Below, one piece after another: positions 25,462 to 34,265 of a stretch of DNA of 64,000 bases. Source of the stretch: Mesorhizobium sp. C432A (lineage in GTDB: Bacteria; Pseudomonadota; Alphaproteobacteria; Rhizobiales; Rhizobiaceae). The position numbers were made by a program, and so were the translations under genes. Each line of letters begins with the position of its first letter. Within the stretch, counting starts at the first letter, position 1. The notes below the pieces were generated by a model. The model was not told the origin of the DNA and searched no databases. It was given only the letters and a program-made list of their open reading frames with translations. The stretch is from contig NZ_CP100470.1 in the NCBI RefSeq assembly GCF_030323145.1, positions 5,683,001 to 5,747,000 of the forward strand. The letters are read 5' to 3'.

Positions 25462-26970
25462 ATGTCTCCTGATACTCGCCACAGCGAAGGCCCGCACAAC
25501 GGGCTCTTCGTCAACGGCCTTTGCAAGAGCTACGGACCGGTCCAGGTCCTGGCCGATGCAAGCTTCGAGGTGCGGCCGGGCGAGGTTGTGGCGCTGCTCG
25601 GCGAAAACGGCGCCGGCAAGTCGACGGTGTCCAACATCATCGCCGGTTCGACAAAGGCCGATGCCGGCACTATCATCTGGCGGGGGAAACATTATTCCCC
25701 CGCCTCGCCTGCCGCGGCAATCGATGCCGGTGTGGGCATGATCCATCAGGAACTGAAGCTGCTGCCGGACCTGTCGGTGGCGGAAAATGTCTATGTCGGG
25801 CGCCTGCCGATGCGCGGCGGCCGCATCGACCGCGCAGCGATGAACGCCAAGGCCTCGGCGCAGTTGAAGCGGCTTGGCCTCGACGTCTCGCCCGAGCGCA
25901 AGGTGGGCACGCTGCGCATCGCCGCCCAGCAACAGGTCGAGATCGCCAAGGCGTTGACGCTCAATGCCGAATTGCTGATCTTCGACGAACCGACCGCAGC
26001 GCTTGGCGGCGAGGAAACGGAGCTTTTGTTCCAGCAGATCCGCAAGCTCAAGGCGGAGGGCATGTCCTTCATCTACATCAGCCATCGTCTCGACGAGATC
26101 GCGCAGATTGCCGACCGCGTGGTTGTGATGCGCGACGGACGCATCGTCGCCCGCCACGAACGCGCCGATATTCCCGTGCGCACAGTAGTGGAGCAGATGG
26201 TCGGCCGCTCGGTCGAGCGGATGTTCCCACACTTGACGCCGCCGCGCGAGGAGACGCTGCTCGAGGTCGACAACCTGTCCTCGCCGGAGAAGAGTTTCAA
26301 CAACGTTTCCTTCTCGGTCAAAGCAGGCGAGATCCTCGGCATTGCCGGGTTGATCGGCGCCGGCCGCACCGAACTGGTGCGGGCGATCGCCGGCGCCGAT
26401 CCGATCTCGTCGGGCTCGGTGCGCGTTGCCGGCAAATCGGTGCATCTCAGCGGGCCGGCGGCAGCGATCAAGGCCGGCGTCGTGCTGGTGCCGGAAGACC
26501 GTAAGGCGCAAGGCGTGGTGCTCGACCAGACCATCGGCGAGAATCTGGCGTTCGGCAATTTCGACCATGTCGCGCCGAAGGGCTGGGTGTTTCCGAAAGC
26601 GGTGCAGAAATTCGCCGAAGCCGGCATCGCAAGGCTCGGGGTCAAGGGCAAACCTGGCCAGGCGGTCAGCAAGCTTTCCGGCGGCAACCAGCAGAAGGTG
26701 ATCATTGCCAAATGGGTGTCGCGGCCGCCGAAGGTGTTCATCCTCGATGAACCGACGCGCGGCATCGATGTCGGCGCGCGTGCGGCTATCTACGACGTGA
26801 TCGCCGACCTCGCCCGCTCCGGCATGGCGGTGGTGGTGGTCAGCTCCGACCTCGAGGAGGTGCTGGGGCTGTCGCACCGGGTGCTGGTGCTGAGCCGCGG
26901 CCGCCAGCGCGGCATTCTCGACCGCAGCGAGGCGAGCAATGTCGCGGTGATGGAACTCGCCACGAGCTGA
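25462..26970 (+). CDS. Two-domain sugar ABC transporter ATP-binding protein (RbsA-like)
   Basis: A 502-residue protein. Domain 1: Walker A GENGAGKST near residue 48, signature region LRIAAQQQVEIAKAL near 152, Walker B LLIFDEPTAAL near 172. Domain 2: the typical worn Walker A GLIGAGRTE near 298, a strong LSGGNQQKVIIAKWV near 405 and Walker B VFILDEPTRGIDVGAR near 428. This is the canonical RbsA/XylG pattern. It is 30 bp downstream of the binding-protein gene and completes an importer whose permease gene is frameshifted in this sequence. Confidence 0.9.
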   Translation: MSPDTRHSEGPHNGLFVNGLCKSYGPVQVLADASFEVRPGEVVALLGENGAGKSTVSNIIAGSTKADAGTIIWRGKHYSPASPAAAIDAGVGMIHQELKLLPDLSVAENVYVGRLPMRGGRIDRAAMNAKASAQLKRLGLDVSPERKVGTLRIAAQQQVEIAKALTLNAELLIFDEPTAALGGEETELLFQQIRKLKAEGMSFIYISHRLDEIAQIADRVVVMRDGRIVARHERADIPVRTVVEQMVGRSVERMFPHLTPPREETLLEVDNLSSPEKSFNNVSFSVKAGEILGIAGLIGAGRTELVRAIAGADPISSGSVRVAGKSVHLSGPAAAIKAGVVLVPEDRKAQGVVLDQTIGENLAFGNFDHVAPKGWVFPKAVQKFAEAGIARLGVKGKPGQAVSKLSGGNQQKVIIAKWVSRPPKVFILDEPTRGIDVGARAAIYDVIADLARSGMAVVVVSSDLEEVLGLSHRVLVLSRGRQRGILDRSEASNVAVMELATS

Positions 26971-27027
26971 GGACAGGAGTCGGAACAAAGCGCAGCAGGT
27001 GGTATCCTCCGAAGGACCGGACCGCGC

Positions 27028-27060
27028 GGGGCGCCAGCAAAGACTGGCGCCCCTTCATTT
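27028..27060 (+). terminator. Perfect 10-bp hairpin upstream of the first SDR gene
   Basis: GGGGCGCCAG (27028-27037) and CTGGCGCCCC (27044-27053) pair around CAAAGA and are followed by TTCATTT. It lies 58 bp after the ATPase stop and 17 bp before the SDR start, so it may partly separate transporter and enzyme expression. Confidence 0.6.
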
Positions 27061-27076
27061 CAGGAGGGGGAACAAC

Positions 27077-27841
27077 ATGAAACTATTCGATCTCAGCGGC
27101 GACGTAGCGCTGGTAACAGGCGCCGGCAGCGGCATTGGCCAGGCCATTGCCATCGGGCTCGCCGAAGCCGGCGCCGACATAGCCTGTTTCGGCCACACCT
27201 CCAAGGGCGGGCTGGACGAGACGGCGCACAAGATTTCGGCACTTGGCCGCAAGGCGCTGGTGCTGACCGGAACGGTGACGTCGGAGGCTGACCTTGCAGC
27301 GGCGATCGAGCGCACCGAAAAAGAACTCGGCGCACTGACAATTGCTGTCAACAATGCCGGCATTGCCGGTGCGGAGGCGGCCGAGACGCTGCCGCTGGAG
27401 AAGTGGCAGAAAATCTACGACGTGAATGTCAGCGGCGTGTTCCTGTCCTGCCAGGCCGAAGCGCGCGCCATGCTGACGCGGCGCAAGGGCTCGATCATCA
27501 ACATCGCCTCGATGTCGGGTTCGATCGTCAATCGCGGCCTGACCCAGGCGCATTACAATTCGTCGAAGGCGGCGGTCATCCACATGTCGAAAAGCCTCGC
27601 TATGGAATGGGCCGATCGCGGCCTGCGCGTCAATGTGGTGAGCCCAGGCTACACGCTGACGCCGATGAACAAGCGGCCGGAGGTCGCCGAACAGATCAAG
27701 ATCTTCGAACGCGACACGCCCATGGGGCGCATGGCGACGCCGGAAGAGATGGTCGGCCCGACCGTGTTCCTGGCCAGCCGCGCCGCGAGTTACGTCACCG
27801 GCATCGACCTGATCGTCGATGGCGGTTTTGTCTGCTGGTAA
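27077..27841 (+). CDS. Short-chain dehydrogenase/reductase (2-deoxy-D-gluconate 3-dehydrogenase-like)
   Basis: A 254-residue classical SDR. The cofactor motif TGAGSGIGQAIA is near residue 14, NNAG near 91, the catalytic Ser in NIASMSG near 142 and the YNSSK dyad (Tyr and Lys) near 155-159. The ATG at 27077 has an AGGAGGGGG ribosome-binding site. It probably oxidises or reduces the sugar or polyol imported by the neighbouring ABC system, and resembles KduD-type enzymes. A second SDR gene follows after 9 bp. Confidence 0.85.
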   Translation: MKLFDLSGDVALVTGAGSGIGQAIAIGLAEAGADIACFGHTSKGGLDETAHKISALGRKALVLTGTVTSEADLAAAIERTEKELGALTIAVNNAGIAGAEAAETLPLEKWQKIYDVNVSGVFLSCQAEARAMLTRRKGSIINIASMSGSIVNRGLTQAHYNSSKAAVIHMSKSLAMEWADRGLRVNVVSPGYTLTPMNKRPEVAEQIKIFERDTPMGRMATPEEMVGPTVFLASRAASYVTGIDLIVDGGFVCW

Positions 27842-27850
27842 GGAGAAAAG

Positions 27851-28636
27851 ATGCAGAAGCGTTTTGAAGGCAAGACTGCGGTCATCACCGGCGCGAGCGG
27901 CGGCATCGGCGCGGCGATGGCGAAGCGCTTTGCCGAAGAAGGTGCCGCGATCGTGGTCAGCGCCATCGATACCCGCGTCGAGGACGTCGCCGCCGGCCTT
28001 AAAGCGGGGGGCGCCAAGGTCGCGTCGATGCGCATGGACGTGACCAGGAAGGATGAGGTTACAGCGCTTTACGATCTCGCCGAGAAGGAATTCGGCCGTG
28101 TCGACATTTCGGTGCAGAATGCCGGCGTCATCACCATCGCCCGGATCGAGGCGATGACCGAGGCCGAGTGGGACAAGGTGATGGCGGTCAACACCAAGGG
28201 CGTGTTCCTGTGCTGTCAGGAAGCGATCGCCCGCATCCGCAAGCATGGCGATGGCGGCCGGCTGATCAACACGGCGTCGGGCCAGGCGCGGCAGGGTTTC
28301 ATCTACACGCCACACTATGCGGCGTCGAAGTTCGGCGTCGTCGGCATCACCCAGAGCCTGGCCAAGGAAGTAGCCAAGGAAAAGATCACCGTCAACGCGA
28401 TTTGCCCCGGCATTATCGACACTGACATGTGGGCTTACAACGACGCCGCCTGGGGCAAGCTGATGGGTGACTACAGGCCCGGCGAGCTGATGGCCGAATG
28501 GGTGAAGAACATCCCGATGGGCCGCGCCGGCAGCGGCGAGGACGTGTCCGGCCTAGTCAGCTTTCTCGCCAGCGACGACGCCACCTACATCACCGGCCAA
28601 ACCATCAATGTCGATGGCGGCCTGATCATGTCGTGA
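27851..28636 (+). CDS. Short-chain dehydrogenase/reductase (polyol dehydrogenase-like)
   Basis: A 261-residue classical SDR. TGASGGIGAAMA is near residue 13, QNAGV near 90, the Ser in NTASGQAR near 141 and the catalytic YAASK near 155-159; a C-terminal TGQTINVDGG is typical. The adjacency of two SDRs with a kinase and an importer suggests successive redox steps on a polyol or sugar acid, but the substrate is unknown. It is the last gene of the catabolic island, followed by 423 bp without a convincing ORF. Confidence 0.85.
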   Translation: MQKRFEGKTAVITGASGGIGAAMAKRFAEEGAAIVVSAIDTRVEDVAAGLKAGGAKVASMRMDVTRKDEVTALYDLAEKEFGRVDISVQNAGVITIARIEAMTEAEWDKVMAVNTKGVFLCCQEAIARIRKHGDGGRLINTASGQARQGFIYTPHYAASKFGVVGITQSLAKEVAKEKITVNAICPGIIDTDMWAYNDAAWGKLMGDYRPGELMAEWVKNIPMGRAGSGEDVSGLVSFLASDDATYITGQTINVDGGLIMS

Positions 28637-29059
28637 ATCAGCTCTGGCGGTTGGCAATCGACCAGTCTGAAATTCCGCAGTGCACAGGGCATCAGCCGTT
28701 GCGCCGCATGAACGTTGGTATATATAATTTCATCCCATGAAACGGCCTTGGCGAGGACGGGGCTCGCCGGCCGAGATCATGGGACCTTGATGGCTCGCAC
28801 GTCTGAGAGCGCCGCTGGAGCGGCGATCGATCTGTTGACGATTGCTCACGCAGCAATCCATCCGATGCCATGACGCGGGCCCGCCCGGCATCACATAAAC
28901 ACCAAGTCGAGCAACCATTTCGCCTGCGCAAGTTGCGGCCGCGGCAATGGCATGGTGCGAACGAACTTGCGCAACGACCCGCCTTTCCAACACAATCAAG
29001 AAAAGACGCAAGAAGGGAACGGTCAAGAAATTTCCACATGGTTTGACAGGAGAACAAGC
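28637..29059. other. 423-bp gene-free region upstream of the betaine/TMAO importer
   Basis: No credible gene is visible on either strand. It contains the palindrome TTTCA-TCCCA-TGAAA at 28728-28742 beside TATATAAT, a small hairpin GATTGCT-CACGC-AGCAATC (28840-28858), and a perfect 10-bp inverted repeat TGCGCAAGTT (28925-28934) with AACTTGCGCA (28964-28973), ending 87 bp before the binding-protein ATG. The last is the best candidate for a regulator site or leader structure for the importer. Confidence 0.5.
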
Positions 29060-30034
29060 ATGTCATTTCGCAGTGTGATTTCGAACCTATCAATGGGAGC
29101 CCTTGCACTCGCCGCCGCAAGTGCGCTTACATCACCGGTCCACGCAGCAGCACCTGAATCCAACGACCCGATCAAGATCGCGCTGTTCGACTGGACCAGC
29201 GTCAACCTCAACGCCAAGATCCTTGGCGGCATCCTCGAAAAGCTTGGCTACACCGTCGAGTATCCCACCGCCGACTACCTCTCCAGCCTGACCACCGGTC
29301 TCACCAATGGCGACCTCGATGTCGGCCTGGAGTTCTGGGACACGACGGCCGGCGAAGCGATGAAGGCTTCAGACGCCACCGGCCAGACCGAGCGGCTGGG
29401 CAAGCTCGGGCCGAAGGCCAAGGAGGAATGGTGGTTTCCCGAATATATGAAGGAGAAATGCCCCGGCCTGCCCAATTGGGAAGCGCTGAAGGACCCGAAA
29501 TGCGCCGAGGCGTTCTCGACAGCGGAGACGGCGCCGAAGGGCCGCTATCTCGGCGGCCCGGTAACCTGGGAAGGCTTTGACGACGAGCGCGTCGAGGCGC
29601 TGAAGCTGCCCTTCACCGTCATCCATGCCGGCACCGACGCGGCGATGTTCGCCGAGTTGGACTCGGCCTATCAGCGCAAGGCGCCGATCATGCTGTGGAT
29701 CTATTCGCCGCATTGGGCGCCGGCCAAGTACAAGGGCGAGTGGGTCGAATTCCCGGAGTATACGCCCGAGTGCTACACCGACCCGAAATGGGGCACCAAC
29801 CCGGATGCCAAATATGATTGCGGCAAACCGCATGGCGAAATCTGGAAATACTCCTGGTCCGGCATGAAGGACAAATGGCCGGTCGCCTACAAGGTGGCCA
29901 AGGCGTACACGATCGACACCGATGAGCTCAACAAGATGAGCGGCGAGATCGACCTCGGCGGCAAGACGCCCGAAGATGTCGCCGCCGCCTGGATCGCCGC
30001 CCACGAAGCCGACTGGAAAGCCTGGGCGCAGTGA
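29060..30034 (+). CDS. tmoX: Quaternary-amine ABC transporter binding protein (ProX/OpuAC family, probably TMAO-binding TmoX)
   Basis: A 324-residue periplasmic protein with a signal peptide cleaved near VHAAA (residue 31). Mature features are those of glycine-betaine-type binding proteins: LFDWTSVNLNAKI, GDLDVGLEFWDTTAG, KEEWWFPEYMKEKCPG and LWIYSPHWAPAKY. The many Trp and Tyr residues would form an aromatic box around a trimethylammonium group. The ATG at 29060 follows ACAGGAGAA. Its place about 5 kb from tmm, before ProV- and ProW-type genes, suggests the TMAO importer TmoXVW known in marine Roseobacter. Choline, betaine or carnitine cannot be excluded from sequence alone. Confidence 0.8.
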   Translation: MSFRSVISNLSMGALALAAASALTSPVHAAAPESNDPIKIALFDWTSVNLNAKILGGILEKLGYTVEYPTADYLSSLTTGLTNGDLDVGLEFWDTTAGEAMKASDATGQTERLGKLGPKAKEEWWFPEYMKEKCPGLPNWEALKDPKCAEAFSTAETAPKGRYLGGPVTWEGFDDERVEALKLPFTVIHAGTDAAMFAELDSAYQRKAPIMLWIYSPHWAPAKYKGEWVEFPEYTPECYTDPKWGTNPDAKYDCGKPHGEIWKYSWSGMKDKWPVAYKVAKAYTIDTDELNKMSGEIDLGGKTPEDVAAAWIAAHEADWKAWAQ

Positions 30035-30051
30035 TCGCCTGACTGGAAGCC

Positions 30052-30080
30052 AGACCCGGCCCTAGCGGCCGGGTCTTATC
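30052..30080 (+). terminator. Terminator-like hairpin between binding-protein and ATPase genes
   Basis: AGACCCGGCC (30052-30061) pairs perfectly with GGCCGGGTCT (30067-30076) around a 5-nt loop; the downstream sequence TATCTCCATTTT is only moderately T-rich. It is likely to lower expression of the downstream membrane subunits relative to the binding protein. Confidence 0.7.
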
Positions 30081-30104
30081 TCCATTTTCCAGAAGGACCA
30101 TTGG

Positions 30105-31184
30105 ATGACGGAAGCGACTGAACCGCAGGCAACTGGCACGCCGGAGGATGTGCGGCCGATAAAGCTTGCCTGCCGTAACGTCTGGAAACTGTTCGGATCG
30201 AACGCGGCCAGCTTCATCCGCGAGCGTGCCGGCAAGGCCAGCATGGCCGATGTCGCTGCCGCCGGACTGGTCGGCGCGGTGCGCGCCGTCGATCTCGAAA
30301 TCCGCCAGGGCGAGATTTTCATCATCATGGGGCTGTCCGGCTCCGGCAAGTCGACGCTGGTGCGCTGCATGTCGCGGCTGGTCGAGCCGACCTACGGCAA
30401 GGTCGAATTCGAAGGCAACGACCTGCTCAAGATTTCCGATGCGGCGCTGATCGAACTGCGGCGTCATCGCATGGGTATGGTGTTCCAGAATTTTGCGCTG
30501 CTGCCGCATCTTAACGTGCTCGACAACATTGCCTTTCCCCTGAGCATCCAGGGCAAGGACCGACCGACGCGCGAAGCGAGAGCGCGGGAGGTGATCGATC
30601 TCGTGGGCTTACGCGGCCGCGAGCATTTCTATCCGCGCGAACTCTCCGGCGGCCAGCAGCAGCGCGTCGGCATTGCCCGCAGCCTCGCGACCAAGCCGGA
30701 GATCTGGTTCCTCGACGAGCCGTTCTCGGCGCTTGACCCATTGATCCGCCGCGAGATGCAGGACGAGCTGATGCGGCTGCAGACCATGCTGCACAAGACC
30801 ATCGTTTTCATCACCCATGATTTCGACGAGGCGATCAGGCTGGCCGACCGCATCGCCATCATGAAGGACGGCGAGGTCATCCAGATCGGCACACCGGAGC
30901 AACTGGTGGTCAATCCGGCGACCGACTATGTCGCCGAATTCACCCGGGATGTCGACCGCGCCAAGGTGATTTCGGCGCGCAGCCTGATGCGTGCCCTGGA
31001 TGGCTCCGAGCATGGCGGCACGGTTTCGCCCGACGCCAGGATCGCCAGCTTCTCAGCCAGCATCGTCGCTTCGGGAAAACCGTTCGCGGTGGTCAACGGC
31101 AGCGGCAAGTCGATCGGCGAGGTGACGCCGCAAGCCGTGATCGGACTGCTGGCCGGCATCGACAAGCAAAGAGCCGGCGCATGA
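30105..31184 (+). CDS. tmoV: Quaternary-amine ABC transporter ATP-binding protein (ProV/OpuAA family)
   Basis: A 359-residue ATPase. The ProV-type N-terminus (CRNVWKLFGSNAA) precedes Walker A GLSGSGKST near residue 79, signature LSGGQQQRVGIARS near 180 and Walker B IWFLDEPFSALDPL near 202. The region after residue 280 is shorter than the two CBS domains of E. coli ProV, so osmosensing may be reduced, which fits a nutritional rather than osmoprotective role. The stop overlaps the permease ATG by ATGA. The tmoV name depends on the cluster context. Confidence 0.82.
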   Translation: MTEATEPQATGTPEDVRPIKLACRNVWKLFGSNAASFIRERAGKASMADVAAAGLVGAVRAVDLEIRQGEIFIIMGLSGSGKSTLVRCMSRLVEPTYGKVEFEGNDLLKISDAALIELRRHRMGMVFQNFALLPHLNVLDNIAFPLSIQGKDRPTREARAREVIDLVGLRGREHFYPRELSGGQQQRVGIARSLATKPEIWFLDEPFSALDPLIRREMQDELMRLQTMLHKTIVFITHDFDEAIRLADRIAIMKDGEVIQIGTPEQLVVNPATDYVAEFTRDVDRAKVISARSLMRALDGSEHGGTVSPDARIASFSASIVASGKPFAVVNGSGKSIGEVTPQAVIGLLAGIDKQRAGA

Positions 31185-33160
31185 CGGTGACTGCAAGCGC
31201 CAGCCAAACGAGGCCACCGGTTCAGCGCTGGCTGCTGATCTGGGCGCTGGCGCTGGCCGCCGTGCTGGTGGTATTCCTGCTGCAGGAGAGGCTGCCATGG
31301 GCGGTCGACTATCCGGCCGATGCGGTCGTTCCCGTCGCCGACTGGGTCAGTGCGCTGATGCGCTGGATCAAGTCGAACTTGTCCTGGCTGACCCGCTCGA
31401 TCACCGCGGTGCTCGGCGTTCCCCTCGATTTCGCGCTCGACCTGCTGGCCAAGAATTTCAAGATCGGTCACGGTGCCGATGCCTATGTCCTGCCGCGCCT
31501 GTCCTGGATCGGCGTCTGCGCCGCCGCCTTCATCGCCGGGCACGCCGCGGGCGGTAGAAAGCTTGGCATGCTGGTCGGCGGCTGCTTCCTCTACACCGCG
31601 CTGTTCGGCCAATGGACCAGCGCCATGCTGACGCTGGCGCTGATTTCCATCGCGGTGCCGTTCTGCATCGTCACCGGCCTGTTCGCCGGCATCTGGGCGT
31701 GGCGCAAGCCATGGGCCGAGCGGCTGATCATCTCCCCTGCCCTCGATTTGATGCAGACCATCCCGACCTTCGCCTATCTCATCCCGATGCTGCTTTTGTT
31801 CGGCAACAGCCCGGTCTCGGCGATGATCGCCACCGCCATCTTCGCCACGCCGCCGATGGTGCGGGCAACGATGCTGGGTCTGTCGCGGGTGCCGTCAGAG
31901 ATCGATGATTTCTCAGAGATGGCCGGCTGCACGGCGCGGCAGAAATTGTGGCGCGTGCTGCTGCCATCGGCGCGGCCGACGCTGATGGTCGGCGTCAACC
32001 AGGTGATCATGCTGGCGCTCAACATGGTCATCATCGCCTCGATGATCGGCGCCGGCGGCCTCGGCTACGACGTGCTGCTGGCGCTGCGTGCGCTGAAGGT
32101 CGGCGAAGCGATGGAAGCCGGGCTCGCCATTGTGGCACTCGCCATCGGGCTCGACCGGTTGAGCCAAGCCATCGCCCACAAACAGGCGAAGGGCCACGTT
32201 CAACGGCAGGCGAACCAGAGCTTTTGGCGGCGCTATCCCAATCTGTCGCTGGCCATCGCCATCCTGGTCGTGACGACGCTGCTCGGCCTGTTCGTACCGG
32301 CATTCGCAGCGGTGCCGAAGGCGATCACCTTCACCACCGCGCCACTGTGGAAGGCGGCGGTCAACTGGGTGACGATCAACTTCTTCGACGTGATCGAAGC
32401 GTTTCGCGTGGCGCTCATCCTCAATGTACTGAACCCGCTGCGCGCCTTCTGCGAAGGCTTTCCGTGGCTCGGCGCAGTGGCCCTGCTCGGCCTCGCCGGC
32501 TACCAGCTCTCAGGCCTGCGTCTCGCCGCCCTCGTCGCCGCGCTGACCGCCTTCTGCGCCGTCACCGGCCTTTGGGAAAAGACCATGGCGACGGTTTATC
32601 TCTGCGGCATCTCGGCCTTCATCGCCTGCCTGATCGGCATTCCGATCGGTCTGATGGCCGCCCGCAGCGACCGCTTCGAAAAGATCGTCACGCCCATCAT
32701 CGACACGCTGCAGGTGCTGCCGTCCTTCTGCTTCATCATTCCGGTGGTGATGCTGTTCCGCGTCGGCGACGTGACCGCCATGATCGCCACCGTCGCCTTC
32801 GCCGTGGTGCCGGCGATCCGCTACACCAATCACGGCATCCGGCAAGTGCCGCCGGCGCTGGTCGAGGCGGCGAAGGTTTCCGGCTGCACGCCGCGCCAGA
32901 CCTTCTTTCGGGTACAATTGCCACTGGCGCTTCCCGAAATTATGCTGGGCGTCAACCAGACGATCCTGATGGCGCTAGCGATGATCATCATCTGCGCCAT
33001 GGTCGGCACACGCGACCTCGGCCAGGAAGTCTTCATCGCGCTGTCCAAGGCCGATTCCGGACGCGGCATTGTCGCGGGTCTCGCCATCGCTTTCATCGGC
33101 ATCGTCGCAGACCGGCTGTTCAATGCCTGGACGGCGAAGGCGCGGGCAAGACTAGGATAA
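31181..33160 (+). CDS. tmoW: Quaternary-amine ABC transporter permease with two fused permease domains (ProW family)
   Basis: A 659-residue protein about twice the length of ProW. The two halves each carry a full BPD_transp_1 domain with its own ATPase-contact loop: SEMAGCTARQKLWRVLLPSA near residue 245 and AAKVSGCTPRQTFFRVQLPL near 565. Both halves have matching TIPTFAYLIPMLLLFG and VLPSFCFIIPVVMLF segments. A single polypeptide can therefore replace the homodimeric permease. It is coupled to the ATPase gene by ATGA. The last 180 bp of the gene also occur, decayed, at 33972, as part of a tandem duplication. Confidence 0.85.
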   Translation: MTVTASASQTRPPVQRWLLIWALALAAVLVVFLLQERLPWAVDYPADAVVPVADWVSALMRWIKSNLSWLTRSITAVLGVPLDFALDLLAKNFKIGHGADAYVLPRLSWIGVCAAAFIAGHAAGGRKLGMLVGGCFLYTALFGQWTSAMLTLALISIAVPFCIVTGLFAGIWAWRKPWAERLIISPALDLMQTIPTFAYLIPMLLLFGNSPVSAMIATAIFATPPMVRATMLGLSRVPSEIDDFSEMAGCTARQKLWRVLLPSARPTLMVGVNQVIMLALNMVIIASMIGAGGLGYDVLLALRALKVGEAMEAGLAIVALAIGLDRLSQAIAHKQAKGHVQRQANQSFWRRYPNLSLAIAILVVTTLLGLFVPAFAAVPKAITFTTAPLWKAAVNWVTINFFDVIEAFRVALILNVLNPLRAFCEGFPWLGAVALLGLAGYQLSGLRLAALVAALTAFCAVTGLWEKTMATVYLCGISAFIACLIGIPIGLMAARSDRFEKIVTPIIDTLQVLPSFCFIIPVVMLFRVGDVTAMIATVAFAVVPAIRYTNHGIRQVPPALVEAAKVSGCTPRQTFFRVQLPLALPEIMLGVNQTILMALAMIIICAMVGTRDLGQEVFIALSKADSGRGIVAGLAIAFIGIVADRLFNAWTAKARARLG

Positions 33161-33167
33161 TTGTTGA

Positions 33168-33968
33168 ATGTCCAATCCCGGCGAACCGCCTTTTGCCGTA
33201 CTCGTCTTCGACATGGCCAAGACCGGCGAGCCGGACGGGGAGCACGTAGTTTCGGGGTTTGAGACGCTGGAGGCGGCGACGTCCTACGCCATTGCGCGGG
33301 TTCGCGCCTCGGTGGAGGACTTGCGCAAGCCCGGCATCGCCACTGCTGAGCTTCGCCAGCTCTGGCACCTCTATGGCGAAGACTGTTCGGTGCTGAACGC
33401 CGGAGTGCGCGGCAGCGATCTACTCGACGATTTCATTGCGACGCCGTCGATGCCGGCCGAATGCAACTGGCAAGTTCTCGCGCCAAGGCTGCGCCGCTTC
33501 CGCGCCTCGCTGCTGATCTCCAACGGCAACAACGAATCCGTCTGGGCGGGCGGCTTCTTTCGCTCGACCTACAGGCTGACGCGAGACGGCCTCCTCGAGC
33601 GCTTTGGCGACGACGCCATTGCCGCCTTCAAGGCCAAGGGGATCGAGCCGGCGGAGCCGACGAAGCTCATGGTCGCCAATTACTTCGAGCTGCCCGACCC
33701 GCCCTACCCGCCGCCAGGCGTGACGCTGCGATCCTGGAAGGTCGAGGTCGGTTTCGTCTGCCATGACGTGAAGTTCGGCGGCGACGCCGCCGGAATCTTC
33801 GCCTGGCCGCAAGAGCCCACCGACTGGGCGTTCAGAACCATGCAGCTCCTGCTGATGGCCGACATGATGGCCATGCGCGGCGATGGCCCCGACTGGGCCA
33901 ACGACTGCGAGATACTAACCGCCAAAGTGACCGAGACGGAGGCGCCTCCCGACTATCCGCTGGATTGA
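33168..33968 (+). CDS. Uncharacterised protein, intact copy of a tandem duplication
   Basis: A 266-residue protein of no family I recognise. It has no signal peptide or membrane segment. The N-terminal 70 residues (VLVFDMAKTG, GFETLEAATSYAIARVRASV) look like a compact alpha/beta unit, and an Asp-, Trp- and Pro-rich second half ends DYPLD. It starts 7 bp after the transporter permease gene, so it is probably co-transcribed with it, and it is duplicated in the next 1.1 kb. The best reading is a cytoplasmic protein attached to this transporter locus in this lineage. Function unknown. Confidence 0.7.
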   Translation: MSNPGEPPFAVLVFDMAKTGEPDGEHVVSGFETLEAATSYAIARVRASVEDLRKPGIATAELRQLWHLYGEDCSVLNAGVRGSDLLDDFIATPSMPAECNWQVLAPRLRRFRASLLISNGNNESVWAGGFFRSTYRLTRDGLLERFGDDAIAAFKAKGIEPAEPTKLMVANYFELPDPPYPPPGVTLRSWKVEVGFVCHDVKFGGDAAGIFAWPQEPTDWAFRTMQLLLMADMMAMRGDGPDWANDCEILTAKVTETEAPPDYPLD

Positions 33969-33971
33969 AGT

Positions 33972-34100
33972 GATGATCATCACCTGCCCCGTGGCCGGCA
34001 CACGCGATCTCGGCCAGGAAGTGTTCATCGCACGGTCCAGGGTCGCGGCATTTTCGGGGGCTGGTAATAGCATGCCATCGACATCATCGCGGTCGGTCTT
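33972..34100 (+). pseudogene. Decayed duplicate of the 3' end of the transporter permease gene
   Basis: Bases from 33973 read ATGATCATCACCTGCCCC and continue through GGCACACGCGATCTCGGCC, nearly identical to the permease gene at 32981-33050. The similarity fades near 34100. There is no start or full domain. It marks the left part of a tandem duplication whose right part is the gene copy at 34266. Confidence 0.8.
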
Positions 34101-34265
34101 CGACCCCTGAGCCGCGAAAGCTCAAGCACGGCTCGGATAGAACGGTTTCGCCTCTTCTGGAGTTCGCCTCTTCTGGAAATGGCAGGCCGCGCTCCAGCTC
34201 TTGACTTTGACGCATTTTCGCGCGGAAAGCTGCTTCATCCTCGACCAGCCTGAGCTTGCTGCCGA

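Noticed and set aside
25030..26988. 652-codon open frame on the minus strand over the binding-protein and ATPase genes
   Set aside because: It overlaps two genes with complete family motifs on the plus strand and has no recognisable domain of its own.
28637..29059. Riboswitch or RNA gene upstream of the importer
   Set aside because: No known riboswitch core was recognised in this stretch. Only inverted repeats are visible.
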